From contig NZ_AP019827.1 of the NCBI RefSeq assembly GCF_008327825.1, positions 1,798,001 to 1,862,000 on the forward strand: DNA of 64,000 nucleotides. Direction: 5' to 3'. The position numbers and the translations under genes were made by a program. Shown piece after piece: positions 42,009 through 51,186 of the stretch. How positions within the stretch are numbered: position 1 is the first letter of the stretch; every line of letters begins with the position of its first letter. The DNA comes from Leptotrichia shahii (GTDB lineage: Bacteria > Fusobacteriota > Fusobacteriia > Fusobacteriales > Leptotrichiaceae). The notes under the pieces were generated by a model, which saw nothing but the letters and a program-made list of their open reading frames with translations, did not search any database and was not told the origin of the DNA.

Positions 42009-43727
42009 TTAAACTTCGATAAATTTAGAAAATTCTTCCATTGTTTTATCAAGTTTAGCTTTGACATTTTCATTAGAATCTGCATTTACGCTGAAATAGA
42101 ATTTAATTTTTGGTTCTGTTCCAGATGGTCTTGCTGTAATAAATGTGTTGTCTTCCAACACGAATTGCAACACATTTTCTTTTGGCAATTTAATTTCTTT
42201 TTCTTCACCAGTTTTCAAATTGTATTCTTTATGTGTGAAGAAATCTCTTTTAATTTTAATTTTCTTGCCAAGCAGTTCATCTTTTACATTTTCTCTCAAG
42301 TTTCCCATTAATGCTGCCATTTGTTCAATTCCATCTTTACCTTTTAAGGTTACTGATTTGATTCCTTCTAAATAATATCCGAATTCTTCATACAATTTTT
42401 GTAATTCTTTGTAAATAGAAGTTCCTTTTGAGTTATAATAAGTTGCCATTTCAGAAATAACCATTGAAGTTACTAAAGCATCTTTATCTCTTGCATGAGT
42501 TCCTATCAAATATCCATAGCTTTCTTCAAATCCAAATAAATATTCTCCAGCCAATTCTTTATTTTCAAATTGTCTAATTTTTTCTCCAATATATTTAAAT
42601 CCTGTTAGTGTTTTCATAACTCCAACATTTTTAGCTGGAGCGACAACATCAATCATCGGTGTAGAAACTACAGTTGTTATCACTTTTGCATCTGATGGAA
42701 TATCTTTCTTATAGTTTAATAAGTATTGCAATAGCAATAACCCTACTTGGTTACCATTTGGATAATACCATTCATCTTTGTCATCTCTTATTGCAATTCC
42801 GATTCTGTCTGCATCAGGATCATTAGCTAAAATTAATTTTGCTCCAATTTCATTTGCCAATTTTGTTCCCAATTTAAATGCCGCTACTTCTTCAGGATTT
42901 GCATAAACTACTGTCGGGAAATTTCCGTCAGGCTCAATTTGTTCTTTTACAACTTCAAATGAATATCCAAATTCAGATAAAATTCTCTTCATTGGTCTTC
43001 CACCAGTTCCGTGAAGCGGTGTATAAACAATTTTGAAGTCTTCTTTTCCTGGAATATCTGTATGTATAGTTTGTTTTTTGATTGCTGCTATATAATCGTC
43101 ATCAATTTGATGATCAAGCTGAATAATTAATCCTTTTTCTCTTCCTTCTTCTTCAGAAATAACTTTTATTTCTTCCAATGTCCCAATCTTATTTACTTCT
43201 TCAACAATTGCTGGTGCATGTGGATCGACAACTTGTGCTCCATCATCCCAATAAACTTTATATCCATTATATTCGGCAGGATTATGAGAAGCTGTAACGA
43301 CTATTCCGGCCATACATCCTTTATATCTTACACCAAATGACAACTCAGGAGTTGAACGTAAGCTTTCATAAATATATGCTTTAATTCCATTTGCTGCCAT
43401 TACCCTTGCAGTATTCAATGCATATTCCCTCGAACCTATTCTACAGTCATGAGCAATTATAATTCCTTTTTCTTTTGCCGCTTTTTCATCAAAACTTAAC
43501 ATATAATTTGCAAGTCCTTGAGTTACTTTTCTAATTACATATTTATTCATTCTGTTAGTTCCAATTCCACGAACTCCTCTAATTCCTCCAGTTCCAAAAC
43601 TCAAATCTTTAAAAAATCTATCTTCTATTTCTTTTTCATTCCCTGCAATGCTTTTTAATTCTTCTCTGTCTTTTTCATCAATGGCATCTGAATTTAGCCA
43701 ATATTCATATTTTTTAATGTAGTCCAT
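42009..43727 (-). CDS. Phospho-sugar mutase (phosphoglucomutase/phosphomannomutase family)
   Basis: Interconverts hexose-1- and 6-phosphates, feeding glycogen, wall and LPS precursors. 572 residues, like PgcA/PGM2-type enzymes. The catalytic phosphoserine is in VVTASHNPAEYNGYKVYWDDG (about residue 145). The metal-binding loop is NDPDADRIGIAI (about residue 300). The sugar-binding GFEESYGYLIG (about 400) and the phosphate-binding RPSGTEPKIKFY (about 530) are also present. RGVRGIGTNRMNKYVIRK near the start is typical of this subgroup. Specificity (glucose versus mannose) cannot be decided here. It has its own terminator and a 426-bp upstream gap that mostly holds the ftsK promoter. Confidence 0.93.
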   Translation of the reverse strand: MDYIKKYEYWLNSDAIDEKDREELKSIAGNEKEIEDRFFKDLSFGTGGIRGVRGIGTNRMNKYVIRKVTQGLANYMLSFDEKAAKEKGIIIAHDCRIGSREYALNTARVMAANGIKAYIYESLRSTPELSFGVRYKGCMAGIVVTASHNPAEYNGYKVYWDDGAQVVDPHAPAIVEEVNKIGTLEEIKVISEEEGREKGLIIQLDHQIDDDYIAAIKKQTIHTDIPGKEDFKIVYTPLHGTGGRPMKRILSEFGYSFEVVKEQIEPDGNFPTVVYANPEEVAAFKLGTKLANEIGAKLILANDPDADRIGIAIRDDKDEWYYPNGNQVGLLLLQYLLNYKKDIPSDAKVITTVVSTPMIDVVAPAKNVGVMKTLTGFKYIGEKIRQFENKELAGEYLFGFEESYGYLIGTHARDKDALVTSMVISEMATYYNSKGTSIYKELQKLYEEFGYYLEGIKSVTLKGKDGIEQMAALMGNLRENVKDELLGKKIKIKRDFFTHKEYNLKTGEEKEIKLPKENVLQFVLEDNTFITARPSGTEPKIKFYFSVNADSNENVKAKLDKTMEEFSKFIEV

Positions 43728-43943
43728 GGTATTCCTCCTAAAGTTTTATTTAAAAATTTAATTTTAGTATATTTTTTTGTAATGAATTTCTCTACACCCT
43801 ATTTTAATTTTACCACATTTATTTCAATTAACAAGTATCTAAATGAAAAAAAATTATGTTTTTTTTTACTAAATAAATTTAATTTTATATTTAAAATAGA
43901 GGTCTATTTTTTAATTATAGTTTATTTTTTTAAGAAATAGAAA

Positions 43944-43972
43944 ATGACAAAATTGAAAAAATATAGTATAAT
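43944..43972 (+). promoter_or_regulatory. Promoter of ftsK
   Basis: ATGACA and TATAAT are separated by 17 bp, about 180 bp upstream of the ftsK start, so the message has a leader of some 170 nt. No stable structure was recognised in that leader. Confidence 0.65.
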
Positions 43973-44153
43973 GTAAAAAAGTCACTTTAGAACCGATGAC
44001 TATTCCATTCCAATCTAAGTTTTAAGTTTTATTTATTTTAATATAATTTTTAAAGGGTTTTGAGAATGGCTTTATTATAAAATAAAATTAATTAAAAATT
44101 TTTAGATTTGGAATCTGTGAAAATTAGATAGAATTTTTAGAAAGGATAATGAC

Positions 44154-46748
44154 ATGAGTAAAAGAAAAATTGAAGGTATAATCTGGTTTGCTGTTGGACT
44201 TATATTGGTTTTATTATTAGCAAATAAGTCAAAAATGCTCAGTGATAATATCGGAGAAAATATATTTTCGCTTATATTGAGCGGAATTACGTTATTTTTT
44301 GGAAAAATGACATGGTTTATAGCTGTAGTTTCCATGTTGTATGGAATAACTCTATTTTTTCATGAAAAAATAAGAATTGACATAACACAAGGGAAAATCG
44401 CTGCGTTATTAGGGTTATTTTTAAGTTGGGGAATGATTTTGATAAGAGGTTCTGTTGTTAAGGGAAACCCTTTATCAGATAATTTTACCGAGGCTGGAAG
44501 ACAACTTCTGGAAATAGGGTTTGGACGTGAAAGTGGAGGAATTTTGGGAGCATTGCTTTCAATGCCATTTTATAAAATACTGCATTTTCAATGGATGTTT
44601 TTTGTTCTTTTAATAGTGGCATTATTTTTTGTAGCGTTGCTAATCAGAGATTTAATTGAGCTTGGATATGAAGTTTTAAAAGAAGTAATAAAATATTATA
44701 AAAGTGATGATTACAAAGAGAAAAAAAGAAAATTAGCTGCAAAAAAATATGCTGAAAATTTAAAGAAGACGGATTATAAGCGGTATCAAAGAGAAATGTT
44801 AAAGGCTAAAATTATACAGTCTAGAAATGAAAAGCTAAGTTTTGAAATTTCTAAAAAGCCTAAAAATAATTTTTTACAAAAAACAGAAGTTTACTCTAAA
44901 GAAGAGCTTGCAGAAAAAGAAAAAGAATGGATTGAAATTTTTGAAGAAAAGGAAAAAGGGAATTTTAAAAAAGACGAAAATGCAAGAAGAGAGAAAATAA
45001 AAGAAAAGGAAAAAAGAAAAAAAGAAGACACATTGGAAACAGTTGTAAAACCATTAGAAAATACAGAAAAATCTGAAAATAATAAAAATACTTCAGACAC
45101 AAAAAATGAGAATAATTCAGAAAATAAAAAAGAAGTAAAAAATGAAAAAAAATCTGAAATCAAAAAAGGTAATGAAAAGAACGAAAAAGAACCAAAGCTC
45201 GAAATTATAACTCCCTTAAAAAAAGAAGAAATTAATTCAGTGAATGCAGATCCAAATTTTCAGCAATTTCCAAAACTTGAAGCATTTGAAAATGGAGAAT
45301 TAAAAGAAAAAGAGCTGGAAGATGAATTGAAAAAAATTAATGCAGTATTTGATAATGATCAGGGATATGATGACGTCGTAAAAAAATCCATTGCAGAAAT
45401 TTTTAAGTCAAAACCGATGGATCTTGAAAGAAAGCAGAAAATAGAAGAAAATATAAGGGAAAATGTAAGTCATTTGGAAAATGTATTAAAGGAATTTGGA
45501 ATTGATGCAAAAGTTGTAAATTATGAATATGGACCAACTATAACAAGATATGAAATTATAATTCCAAAGGGTGTAAAAGTTAGCAAAGTAACGGGACTTT
45601 CAGATGATATTGCAATGAACCTTGCGGCGGAAAGCATTCGTATAGAAGCTCCAATTCCAGGAAAAAATACAATTGGAATTGAAACTCCAAATAAAATAAA
45701 GGAGCCTGTGCATTTTTCAAATATTATAAAAAATAAGGAACTTGATACTGGAGAATTAAAGGTAATATTGGGAAAAGATATTGTTGGGCGAGATAAATTC
45801 ATAGATATTGTTAAAATGCCACATTTGCTTATTGCAGGACAAACAGGATCTGGAAAATCAGTTTGTGTAAATACGTTAATTTCAACATTGATTTCAAAAA
45901 AATCTGACAAGGAAGTAAAATTTATAATGGTTGATCCGAAAATGGTGGAACTTATGCCATATAACGATATTCCGCATCTTTTAGTGCCAGTAATTATAGA
46001 TCCTGAACAAGCTGCAATAGCATTAAAATGGGCAGTTAACGAAATGGAAAACAGATATATGAAACTTATGGAAAATGGGGTAAGAAATATAAAAGGTTAT
46101 AATTCATTGAGCTTCGTGGAAAAAATGCCGTATATTGTTATAATAATTGATGAGCTGGCTGACCTTATGATGGTTGCCTCTGGAAGCGTGGAGGAATCAA
46201 TTGCAAGAATTGCACAAAAGGCAAGGGCAGTTGGAATCCATTTAGTTGTTGCGACACAACGGCCATCTACAGATGTTATAACTGGAATGATAAAGGCTAA
46301 CTTGCCAAGCAGAATTTCATTTGCACTAAGATCACAAATTGATTCGAGAACAATACTTGATTCGGCAGGCGCAGAAAAACTTTTAGGTCAAGGTGATATG
46401 CTATTGCTTGCCAACGGATCTTCAAAATTAGAAAGAATACAGGGAGCATATATTTCTGATGAAGAAGTTAAAGACTTAACTGATACGTTGAAATCTACCA
46501 AAAAAGTAAAATATAGAAATGAAATTTTAAAAGAACCTGAAGAGGAAATAGATGATGATACAGATCCTTACTTTGAAAATGCAGTAAATATCATAAGACA
46601 GGAGAACAAAGTTTCAATTTCACTTCTTCAACGCAAATTAAAAATAGGATTTAACAGAGCCTCTAGAATTTATGATCAGCTAAAGGAACATGGAATTATA
46701 AGTTATGATGATCAGATAATAGCCGATAATATTAATGAAATTAATTAA
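44154..46748 (+). CDS. ftsK: DNA translocase FtsK/SpoIIIE
   Basis: A septal motor that pumps chromosome DNA during division. 864 residues. Four N-terminal membrane spans (about 7-22, 37-62, 82-98, 148-170) are followed by a very charged Lys/Glu/Asn linker (about 185-380). The motor domain has Walker A AGQTGSGKS near 561 and Walker B VIIIDELADLM near 663, with HLVVATQRPSTDVITG close by. The C-terminal gamma winged helix (about 795-855; AVNIIRQENKVSISLLQRKL and FNRASRIYDQLKEHGII) recognises orienting sequences. The Shine-Dalgarno is AAAGGATAATGAC. Although the linker is long, all the parts are complete. Confidence 0.96.
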   Translation: MSKRKIEGIIWFAVGLILVLLLANKSKMLSDNIGENIFSLILSGITLFFGKMTWFIAVVSMLYGITLFFHEKIRIDITQGKIAALLGLFLSWGMILIRGSVVKGNPLSDNFTEAGRQLLEIGFGRESGGILGALLSMPFYKILHFQWMFFVLLIVALFFVALLIRDLIELGYEVLKEVIKYYKSDDYKEKKRKLAAKKYAENLKKTDYKRYQREMLKAKIIQSRNEKLSFEISKKPKNNFLQKTEVYSKEELAEKEKEWIEIFEEKEKGNFKKDENARREKIKEKEKRKKEDTLETVVKPLENTEKSENNKNTSDTKNENNSENKKEVKNEKKSEIKKGNEKNEKEPKLEIITPLKKEEINSVNADPNFQQFPKLEAFENGELKEKELEDELKKINAVFDNDQGYDDVVKKSIAEIFKSKPMDLERKQKIEENIRENVSHLENVLKEFGIDAKVVNYEYGPTITRYEIIIPKGVKVSKVTGLSDDIAMNLAAESIRIEAPIPGKNTIGIETPNKIKEPVHFSNIIKNKELDTGELKVILGKDIVGRDKFIDIVKMPHLLIAGQTGSGKSVCVNTLISTLISKKSDKEVKFIMVDPKMVELMPYNDIPHLLVPVIIDPEQAAIALKWAVNEMENRYMKLMENGVRNIKGYNSLSFVEKMPYIVIIIDELADLMMVASGSVEESIARIAQKARAVGIHLVVATQRPSTDVITGMIKANLPSRISFALRSQIDSRTILDSAGAEKLLGQGDMLLLANGSSKLERIQGAYISDEEVKDLTDTLKSTKKVKYRNEILKEPEEEIDDDTDPYFENAVNIIRQENKVSISLLQRKLKIGFNRASRIYDQLKEHGIISYDDQIIADNINEIN

Positions 46749-46807
46749 AAAAAAGATAAATTTCAGGATATTAATTAATATTATAGAAAATTCATCCTTA
46801 AAGTTGC

Positions 46808-46836
46808 TTGAGTATATTCAAAAAAAATGGTAAAAT
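46808..46836 (+). promoter_or_regulatory. Promoter of mreB
   Basis: TTGAGT and TAAAAT are separated by 17 bp, 68 bp upstream of the mreB start codon and 60 bp past the ftsK stop. Confidence 0.65.
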
Positions 46837-46904
46837 ACTTTAAGGCTATAATAATTGATAGATATTTTATAAAAAAACAAAAAAGAATGAAGGAGATAGA
46901 ATAG

Positions 46905-47951
46905 ATGAAATTTTTTGACTTGTTTAAGACAAATATAGCACCAAAGGCTACACGTGATATAGCTATTGATTTAGGAACGGCAAACACTGTCATGTATGTA
47001 AAGGGAGAAGGAATTCAGGTAGATGAGCCAACTTATGTGGCTATCAATAAGAAAACAGAAGAATTGGAACATATCGGTGAAAAGGCAAAGGAAATAATCG
47101 GTAGAACAGCTAAGCATACTGAAATTATTCGTCCATTAAAAAATGGAGTAATTTCAAATTATGAAGTTACTGAAAGAATGCTTGAAGAATTTTTACATAG
47201 AATAAAAAAAGATAAATTCCAAAGCTCGAGAGTAATTATATGTGTTCCAAGTGGAGTTACACAAGTAGAAAGAAGAGCAGTAATTGAAGTTGTAAAAGAT
47301 GCTGGAGCAAAAGAAGTTTATCTAATTGAGGAACCAATAGCCGCTGCAATCGGTGTTGGAATTGATTTATTTGAACCAAAAGGGCATTTAATCGTCGATA
47401 TAGGTGGAGGAACTACTGAAATCGCATTTATTGTATCAGGTGGAGCGGCATTATCTAGATCAGTTAAAATCGCTGGGGATCATTTAAACGAAGATATTAT
47501 GGAATTTGTAAAAGATGAATATAATTTATTAATCGGTGAAAGAACGGCTGAAGAACTAAAAATGAATACAATAAGCCAAGATGATCCTGAATTTGAATAT
47601 GAAATAAGAGGACGTGAACTAGGAGTTGGATTACCAAAAAGCATGAAAATTAAGACTTCTGCTATAAATGGAGCAATTACAAGACACATTGATGCAATTA
47701 TTGATGAAGTAAGACTTACGATAGAAGAAATAGAGCCTGAAGTCGCAGCGGATATTTATGAAACAGGAATTTATTTATCTGGTGGTGGAGCAGGTATAAA
47801 AATCTTGAAAGAAAGAATTGAAAAGGAATTACTGTTAAAGGTAACTGTTGGAGATGATGCGATTCATGCTGTAGTAACAGGAATTGCAGAAGTATTGACA
47901 GATTTCAAGAGATACAAAAATATTATCATTTCACCAACACACGAATATTAA
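46905..47951 (+). CDS. mreB: Rod-shape-determining actin homolog MreB
   Basis: Forms membrane-bound filaments that guide side-wall synthesis. 348 residues, normal length. The phosphate-1 loop AIDLGTANTVMYVKGEGI (about 19-36), the phosphate-2 loop IVDIGGGTTEIAFI (about 164-177) and the adenosine motif ISGLYLSGGGAG-like YLSGGGAGIKIL near 290 identify the actin-fold ATPase. CVPSGVTQVERRAV and GDHLNEDIMEFVKDEYN are MreB hallmarks. An amphipathic N-terminus (MKFFDLFKT) can bind membrane. mreC and mreD are not adjacent. The Shine-Dalgarno is AAGGAGATAGAAT. A strong terminator follows at 48030. Confidence 0.97.
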   Translation: MKFFDLFKTNIAPKATRDIAIDLGTANTVMYVKGEGIQVDEPTYVAINKKTEELEHIGEKAKEIIGRTAKHTEIIRPLKNGVISNYEVTERMLEEFLHRIKKDKFQSSRVIICVPSGVTQVERRAVIEVVKDAGAKEVYLIEEPIAAAIGVGIDLFEPKGHLIVDIGGGTTEIAFIVSGGAALSRSVKIAGDHLNEDIMEFVKDEYNLLIGERTAEELKMNTISQDDPEFEYEIRGRELGVGLPKSMKIKTSAINGAITRHIDAIIDEVRLTIEEIEPEVAADIYETGIYLSGGGAGIKILKERIEKELLLKVTVGDDAIHAVVTGIAEVLTDFKRYKNIIISPTHEY

Positions 47952-47968
47952 TTTGAATAATTAGAAAT

Positions 47969-48011
47969 TAGGGGAATTTTCTGAAAGAAACTATATAGGA
48001 GAATTCCCCTA
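47969..48011 (+). repeat. Long hairpin directly after mreB
   Basis: TAGGGGAATT / AATTCCCCTA, extended by four more pairs with G-T. There is no U-tract, so it may protect or process the 3' end rather than terminate. A true terminator follows at 48030. Confidence 0.7.
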
Positions 48012-48029
48012 TTAATGAAAATAGTGGTA

Positions 48030-48067
48030 ACTTATGATTAGATATGTTTGATAATCTAAGTTTTTTT
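48030..48067 (+). terminator. Terminator after mreB
   Basis: ACTTATGATTA pairs with TAATCTAAGT with one bulged T. A T7 run follows. Confidence 0.85.
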
Positions 48068-48224
48068 ATCTATGACAAGAAGTCAAGATTCCTTACTTTA
48101 GAAGATTTATTTTATTAGATTCTAAGTTTGTATAGTTATCGAACAGGTTTATTGTAATTACAAAATTTTTTAGCATTAAATAAATTATTGTTACAGAAAA
48201 AATAAAAAAGAAAAATGGTAGAAT

Positions 48225-48875
48225 ATGGAAAAGTTTGAAAAAAAAGAAAATGAAGATAAACAAAGCAATATAATTGGCGTTCAAAGAAAAATTAGAATTA
48301 GTGAAATTGAAGAAAAAGTGGAAGCAATTATTTTTTTGGCAAAGGAAATAGTGACAGTACAGGAACTAGCACAGTTTTATACAATGGAAAAGTTTGAAAT
48401 GGAAGAAGTCCTGTATAATTTGAGGGAAAAGAGAAAAAATACTGGAATAAACTTAAAAATTGAAAATGGAGCAGTTTATCTAGTATCGAATCCGCTTTTT
48501 GGCTTTGAGGTGAAAAGATTTTTTAATCCAGAAATGAAATTAAAGAAATTATCACGTTCAGCAATGGAAACATTGGCAATTATTGCATATAAAGGACCTG
48601 TAACTAAAGCTGAAATCGAACAGATCCGAGGTGCTGGAGCAGATAAAACAATGGCTAATCTTTTGGAAAGAAAATTAATTTATATTTCTGGAAAGAAAAA
48701 ATCAATTGGAACTCCAAATTTATATGAAGTGACACAAGATTTTTACAGTTACTTGAATATTCACGGAAGAGAAGAATTGCCTGGAAGTGAGCAGTTTCAA
48801 AAAATTAATTTGCTTTATAAAGAAGATGAAAAAACGCAAATTGAAAGTCCAGATAATGAAAATGCTGAAAAATAA
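48225..48875 (+). CDS. scpB: Segregation and condensation protein B
   Basis: The kleisin-associated winged-helix subunit of the SMC-ScpAB condensin. 216 residues. The N-terminal winged helix begins about residue 20 (ISEIEEKVEAIIFLAKEIVTV), and the second contains KLSRSAMETLAIIAYKGPVTKAEIEQIRGAGADKTM-type residues near 105-140 (LAIIAYKGPVTKAEIEQIRG). The C-terminal segment IGTPNLYEVTQDFYSYL closes the domain. The start at 48225 has no good Shine-Dalgarno; TAGAAT directly before it resembles a -10 box, so the true start could be further in. scpA is not in the window. A pseudouridine synthase gene follows, the usual scpB-rluB order. Confidence 0.93.
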   Translation: MEKFEKKENEDKQSNIIGVQRKIRISEIEEKVEAIIFLAKEIVTVQELAQFYTMEKFEMEEVLYNLREKRKNTGINLKIENGAVYLVSNPLFGFEVKRFFNPEMKLKKLSRSAMETLAIIAYKGPVTKAEIEQIRGAGADKTMANLLERKLIYISGKKKSIGTPNLYEVTQDFYSYLNIHGREELPGSEQFQKINLLYKEDEKTQIESPDNENAEK

Positions 48876-48977
48876 AAATTATATTTTAGTTATTTAGTAA
48901 AAAGAAGGTTGAACTTTCTTCTAAAAATAATTTTTAATAAATTAAAAAATTAGAAATTAAAAATAAAGAGGTAAAAA

Positions 48978-49664
48978 ATGAGATTAAATAAATTTATAGC
49001 AGAAACGGGATTTTGTTCTCGTAGAAAGGCTGATGAGCTAATAAATGAAGGAAGGGTTACGGTAAACAAGCATGAAGCTATTATTGGAATGGATATAAAG
49101 CCTGAAGATGTGGTTAGAATTGATGGGGAAAGAGTGAAACTTAATACAAGATATGAATACTATATTTTAAACAAGCCAAAAAGAGTTATTTGTTCAAATG
49201 AGGATAAATTTGGACGTAAACTTGCAATTGACTTTATAAAATCACGTGCCAGACTTTTTACTTACGGAAGACTGGACTTTATGACAGAAGGTCTAATTAT
49301 AATTAGTAATGATGGCGACGTTTACAATCATGTAATGCACCCAAGAAAAAAATTATACAAAAGCTATGTTGCCAAAGTAAGCCGTGAGATTGACGACAAA
49401 GATATCGAAGCATTGCAATATGGAGTTGTAATTGACGGAAAAAGAACAGCACCTGCTAAAGTTAAAAAAATTGACAAAAAGGAACTTAGAATTGCAATTT
49501 TTGAAGGAAGAAACCGTCAGATAAGAAAAATGCTGGAAACATTGGGGTATAACGTTAATTCATTGAAACGGATTAAAGTGGGAGAACTTACGCTTGGGAA
49601 TTTGAAAGTGGGAGAATACCGTGCTTTGAATGAAGACGAAATTAAATATTTGAAAAATTTATAA
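48978..49664 (+). CDS. rluB: Pseudouridine synthase of the RsuA/RluB family
   Basis: Modifies a uridine of 23S (RluB) or 16S (RsuA) rRNA. 228 residues. An N-terminal S4 RNA-binding domain (MRLNKFIAETGFCSRRKADELI) is followed by the catalytic domain. The catalytic Asp is in YGRLDFMTEGLIIISNDGD, near residue 95, and the C-terminal EGRNRQIRKMLETLGYNV motif is typical. Placement after scpB favours RluB (YpuL-type 23S rRNA U2605-equivalent) but does not settle the target. The Shine-Dalgarno is AAAGAGGTAAAAA. Confidence 0.9.
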   Translation: MRLNKFIAETGFCSRRKADELINEGRVTVNKHEAIIGMDIKPEDVVRIDGERVKLNTRYEYYILNKPKRVICSNEDKFGRKLAIDFIKSRARLFTYGRLDFMTEGLIIISNDGDVYNHVMHPRKKLYKSYVAKVSREIDDKDIEALQYGVVIDGKRTAPAKVKKIDKKELRIAIFEGRNRQIRKMLETLGYNVNSLKRIKVGELTLGNLKVGEYRALNEDEIKYLKNL

Positions 49665-49722
49665 AAATAAAGTCGTTAAAAATTGAGAAATAATAGTATT
49701 TTTGACAGCTAAAGGAGAAAAT

Positions 49723-50370
49723 GTGAGTAAAAAATTAATATTTTTAATAGATTTTGATATTACAATTAGTAAAAAAGATTCGACAGATACGCTACTTTCG
49801 GTGTATCAGCCAGAATTAAAGGCAGATATCAGGAAAAAATATCGAAGTGGCGAAATTACGATGAAGGAATATTTGCAGACTGGGATTGAGAGCTTGAATA
49901 TTACGAAAGAGGAATTTCTAGAAACATTGAAATTAGTTGGAATTGACGAAACGTTTACAGATTTTGTAAAAAGTGGCATTGAATTCAAAATTGTAAGCGC
50001 TGGGACAAAATTAAATATATCAGGTGTTCTTAGAAACTACGGAATTGACTTGGATGAAAATGAGATTATATCAAATGATATTAAATTTAATGGGAATAAG
50101 ATTACTGTTTCATTTCCGTATTTAGATAAAGAGCAGTATTACGGTGTTGATAAAAAAGAAGCCGTTCAAAAATATCAAAATAAAGGTTATACGGTTTATT
50201 TCGTTGGCGACGGACCTTCAGACTACAGGGCGATTGAAGTGGCAGATTTTTCTTTTGTTAGAAAAGGAACTCGAGCGATTAAGTTTTGTCAAGAAAATGA
50301 GATTGATTTTTTTGAGTTTGAGAATTTTGATGAAATTTTGAACTATTTGAAAAAACAGGAGTCAAAATGA
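49723..50370 (+). CDS. HAD-superfamily phosphatase (MtnX-like)
   Basis: 215 residues from the GTG at 49723, which has AAAGGAGAAAAT in front; a longer frame opens at TTG 49702, but that codon lies upstream of the Shine-Dalgarno. HAD motif I is FLIDFDITISKKDSTDTLL (the two Asp), motif II is in KIVSAGTKLNI, and motif III/IV is VYFVGDGPSDYRAIEVADF. The cap is small and helical (YRSGEITMKEYLQTGIESL). It resembles MtnX/PSP-like HAD-IB enzymes. The substrate could be a methylthiopentulose-type phosphate or another phospho-compound. No methionine-salvage genes are near. It overlaps the next gene by 4 bp (ATGA). Confidence 0.85.
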   Translation: MSKKLIFLIDFDITISKKDSTDTLLSVYQPELKADIRKKYRSGEITMKEYLQTGIESLNITKEEFLETLKLVGIDETFTDFVKSGIEFKIVSAGTKLNISGVLRNYGIDLDENEIISNDIKFNGNKITVSFPYLDKEQYYGVDKKEAVQKYQNKGYTVYFVGDGPSDYRAIEVADFSFVRKGTRAIKFCQENEIDFFEFENFDEILNYLKKQESK

Positions 50371-50987
50371 ATTATTTAGCTCATTCGGTTATATCACTTG
50401 AAATTGATAAAAAAATGAATGAAAATACGCTTTATGGCAATTTTACTGGAGATTTTTATAAAGGGAAGGTTGAGAAAATCGAATTACAAGAAAATCTGAA
50501 AAGCGGGATAATTTTGCATAGATTGATTGATAAAATTTCTGATAGAGAAGAGAATTTTTTGAATGAACTTTTGCGAGAAAAATTTGGGATTTTTAAAGGG
50601 ATTGTATCGGATATGTATGTTGACCATTTTTTGTGTAAAAATTTTGAGAATATTTTTAGTGGAAATCCTGATTTTGAGAATGTGGAAAAAGTTGAAAGAA
50701 AAATAATTAAAAATATTGAAAAATATGATGAATTTTTTCCAAGTGATTTTAAAAGTTTTTTTAACTGGCTGAAGAGAGAAAAAGTTTTGGCAAGATACAA
50801 AGATTTGGATTTTTTGGAGAGAGTTTTTCTTGGAGTGTCGAAAAGAGTGAGAAAAGGGGAAATTCTTAGAAATGCAGTTTGTGAACTGAGAAAGAATTAT
50901 GGGGAATTTGAGGAGAAATCATTGAGAGAGTTTTTGTTTGTGAAGGGAAAAATTGTAAAAAATTCTGAGAGAAGTGAGAAACTATGA
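50367..50987 (+). CDS. Acyl carrier protein phosphodiesterase-like (AcpH/DUF479) protein
   Basis: 206 residues. The opening MNYLAHSVISLE and the segments YGNFTGDFYKGK, SGIILHRLIDKISDREENFL and MYVDHFLCKNF match AcpH, an HD-type Mn-dependent phosphodiesterase that removes phosphopantetheine from acyl carrier protein. The His/Asp pattern (LHRLID, and the later VDHFL) fits. It is translationally coupled to the HAD gene upstream (4-bp overlap) and to the small gene downstream (4-bp overlap). E. coli AcpH is dispensable. Whether this homolog acts on ACP is inferred. Confidence 0.85.
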   Translation: MNYLAHSVISLEIDKKMNENTLYGNFTGDFYKGKVEKIELQENLKSGIILHRLIDKISDREENFLNELLREKFGIFKGIVSDMYVDHFLCKNFENIFSGNPDFENVEKVERKIIKNIEKYDEFFPSDFKSFFNWLKREKVLARYKDLDFLERVFLGVSKRVRKGEILRNAVCELRKNYGEFEEKSLREFLFVKGKIVKNSERSEKL

Positions 50988-51184
50988 AATTAAAAGAATT
51001 GTTTCCAAATCAAGATATTGAAAATATGGAATTGAAAAAATTGATAGAAATGATAAGTTATAAAGATTTTAACACATTGCTAGAAAGAACCAAAAATAAG
51101 AAAGATATTGATTTTTATATTGAATTGCAGGATTTGGTTATACGGAGTAAACAGAAAGAAGCGATTGAAAAAGGGATATATTAA
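50984..51184 (+). CDS. Small protein upstream of a zeta-type toxin (candidate antitoxin)
   Basis: 66 residues, helical and charged, with the end IELQDLVIRSKQKEAIEKGIY. No DNA-binding motif is visible. The start overlaps the AcpH-like stop (ATGA), and its own stop is 2 bp before the zeta-like gene, the tight spacing normal for toxin-antitoxin pairs. By position it is the likely antitoxin. No family can be named with certainty. It would normally be expected to block the kinase pocket or nucleotide site of the toxin. Confidence 0.65.
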   Translation: MKLKELFPNQDIENMELKKLIEMISYKDFNTLLERTKNKKDIDFYIELQDLVIRSKQKEAIEKGIY

Positions 51185-51186
51185 TT

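Noticed and set aside
44891-45163. Minus-strand Phe/Ser-rich frame
   Set aside because: It is antisense to the Lys/Glu-rich linker of ftsK and arises from AAA/GAA codon bias.
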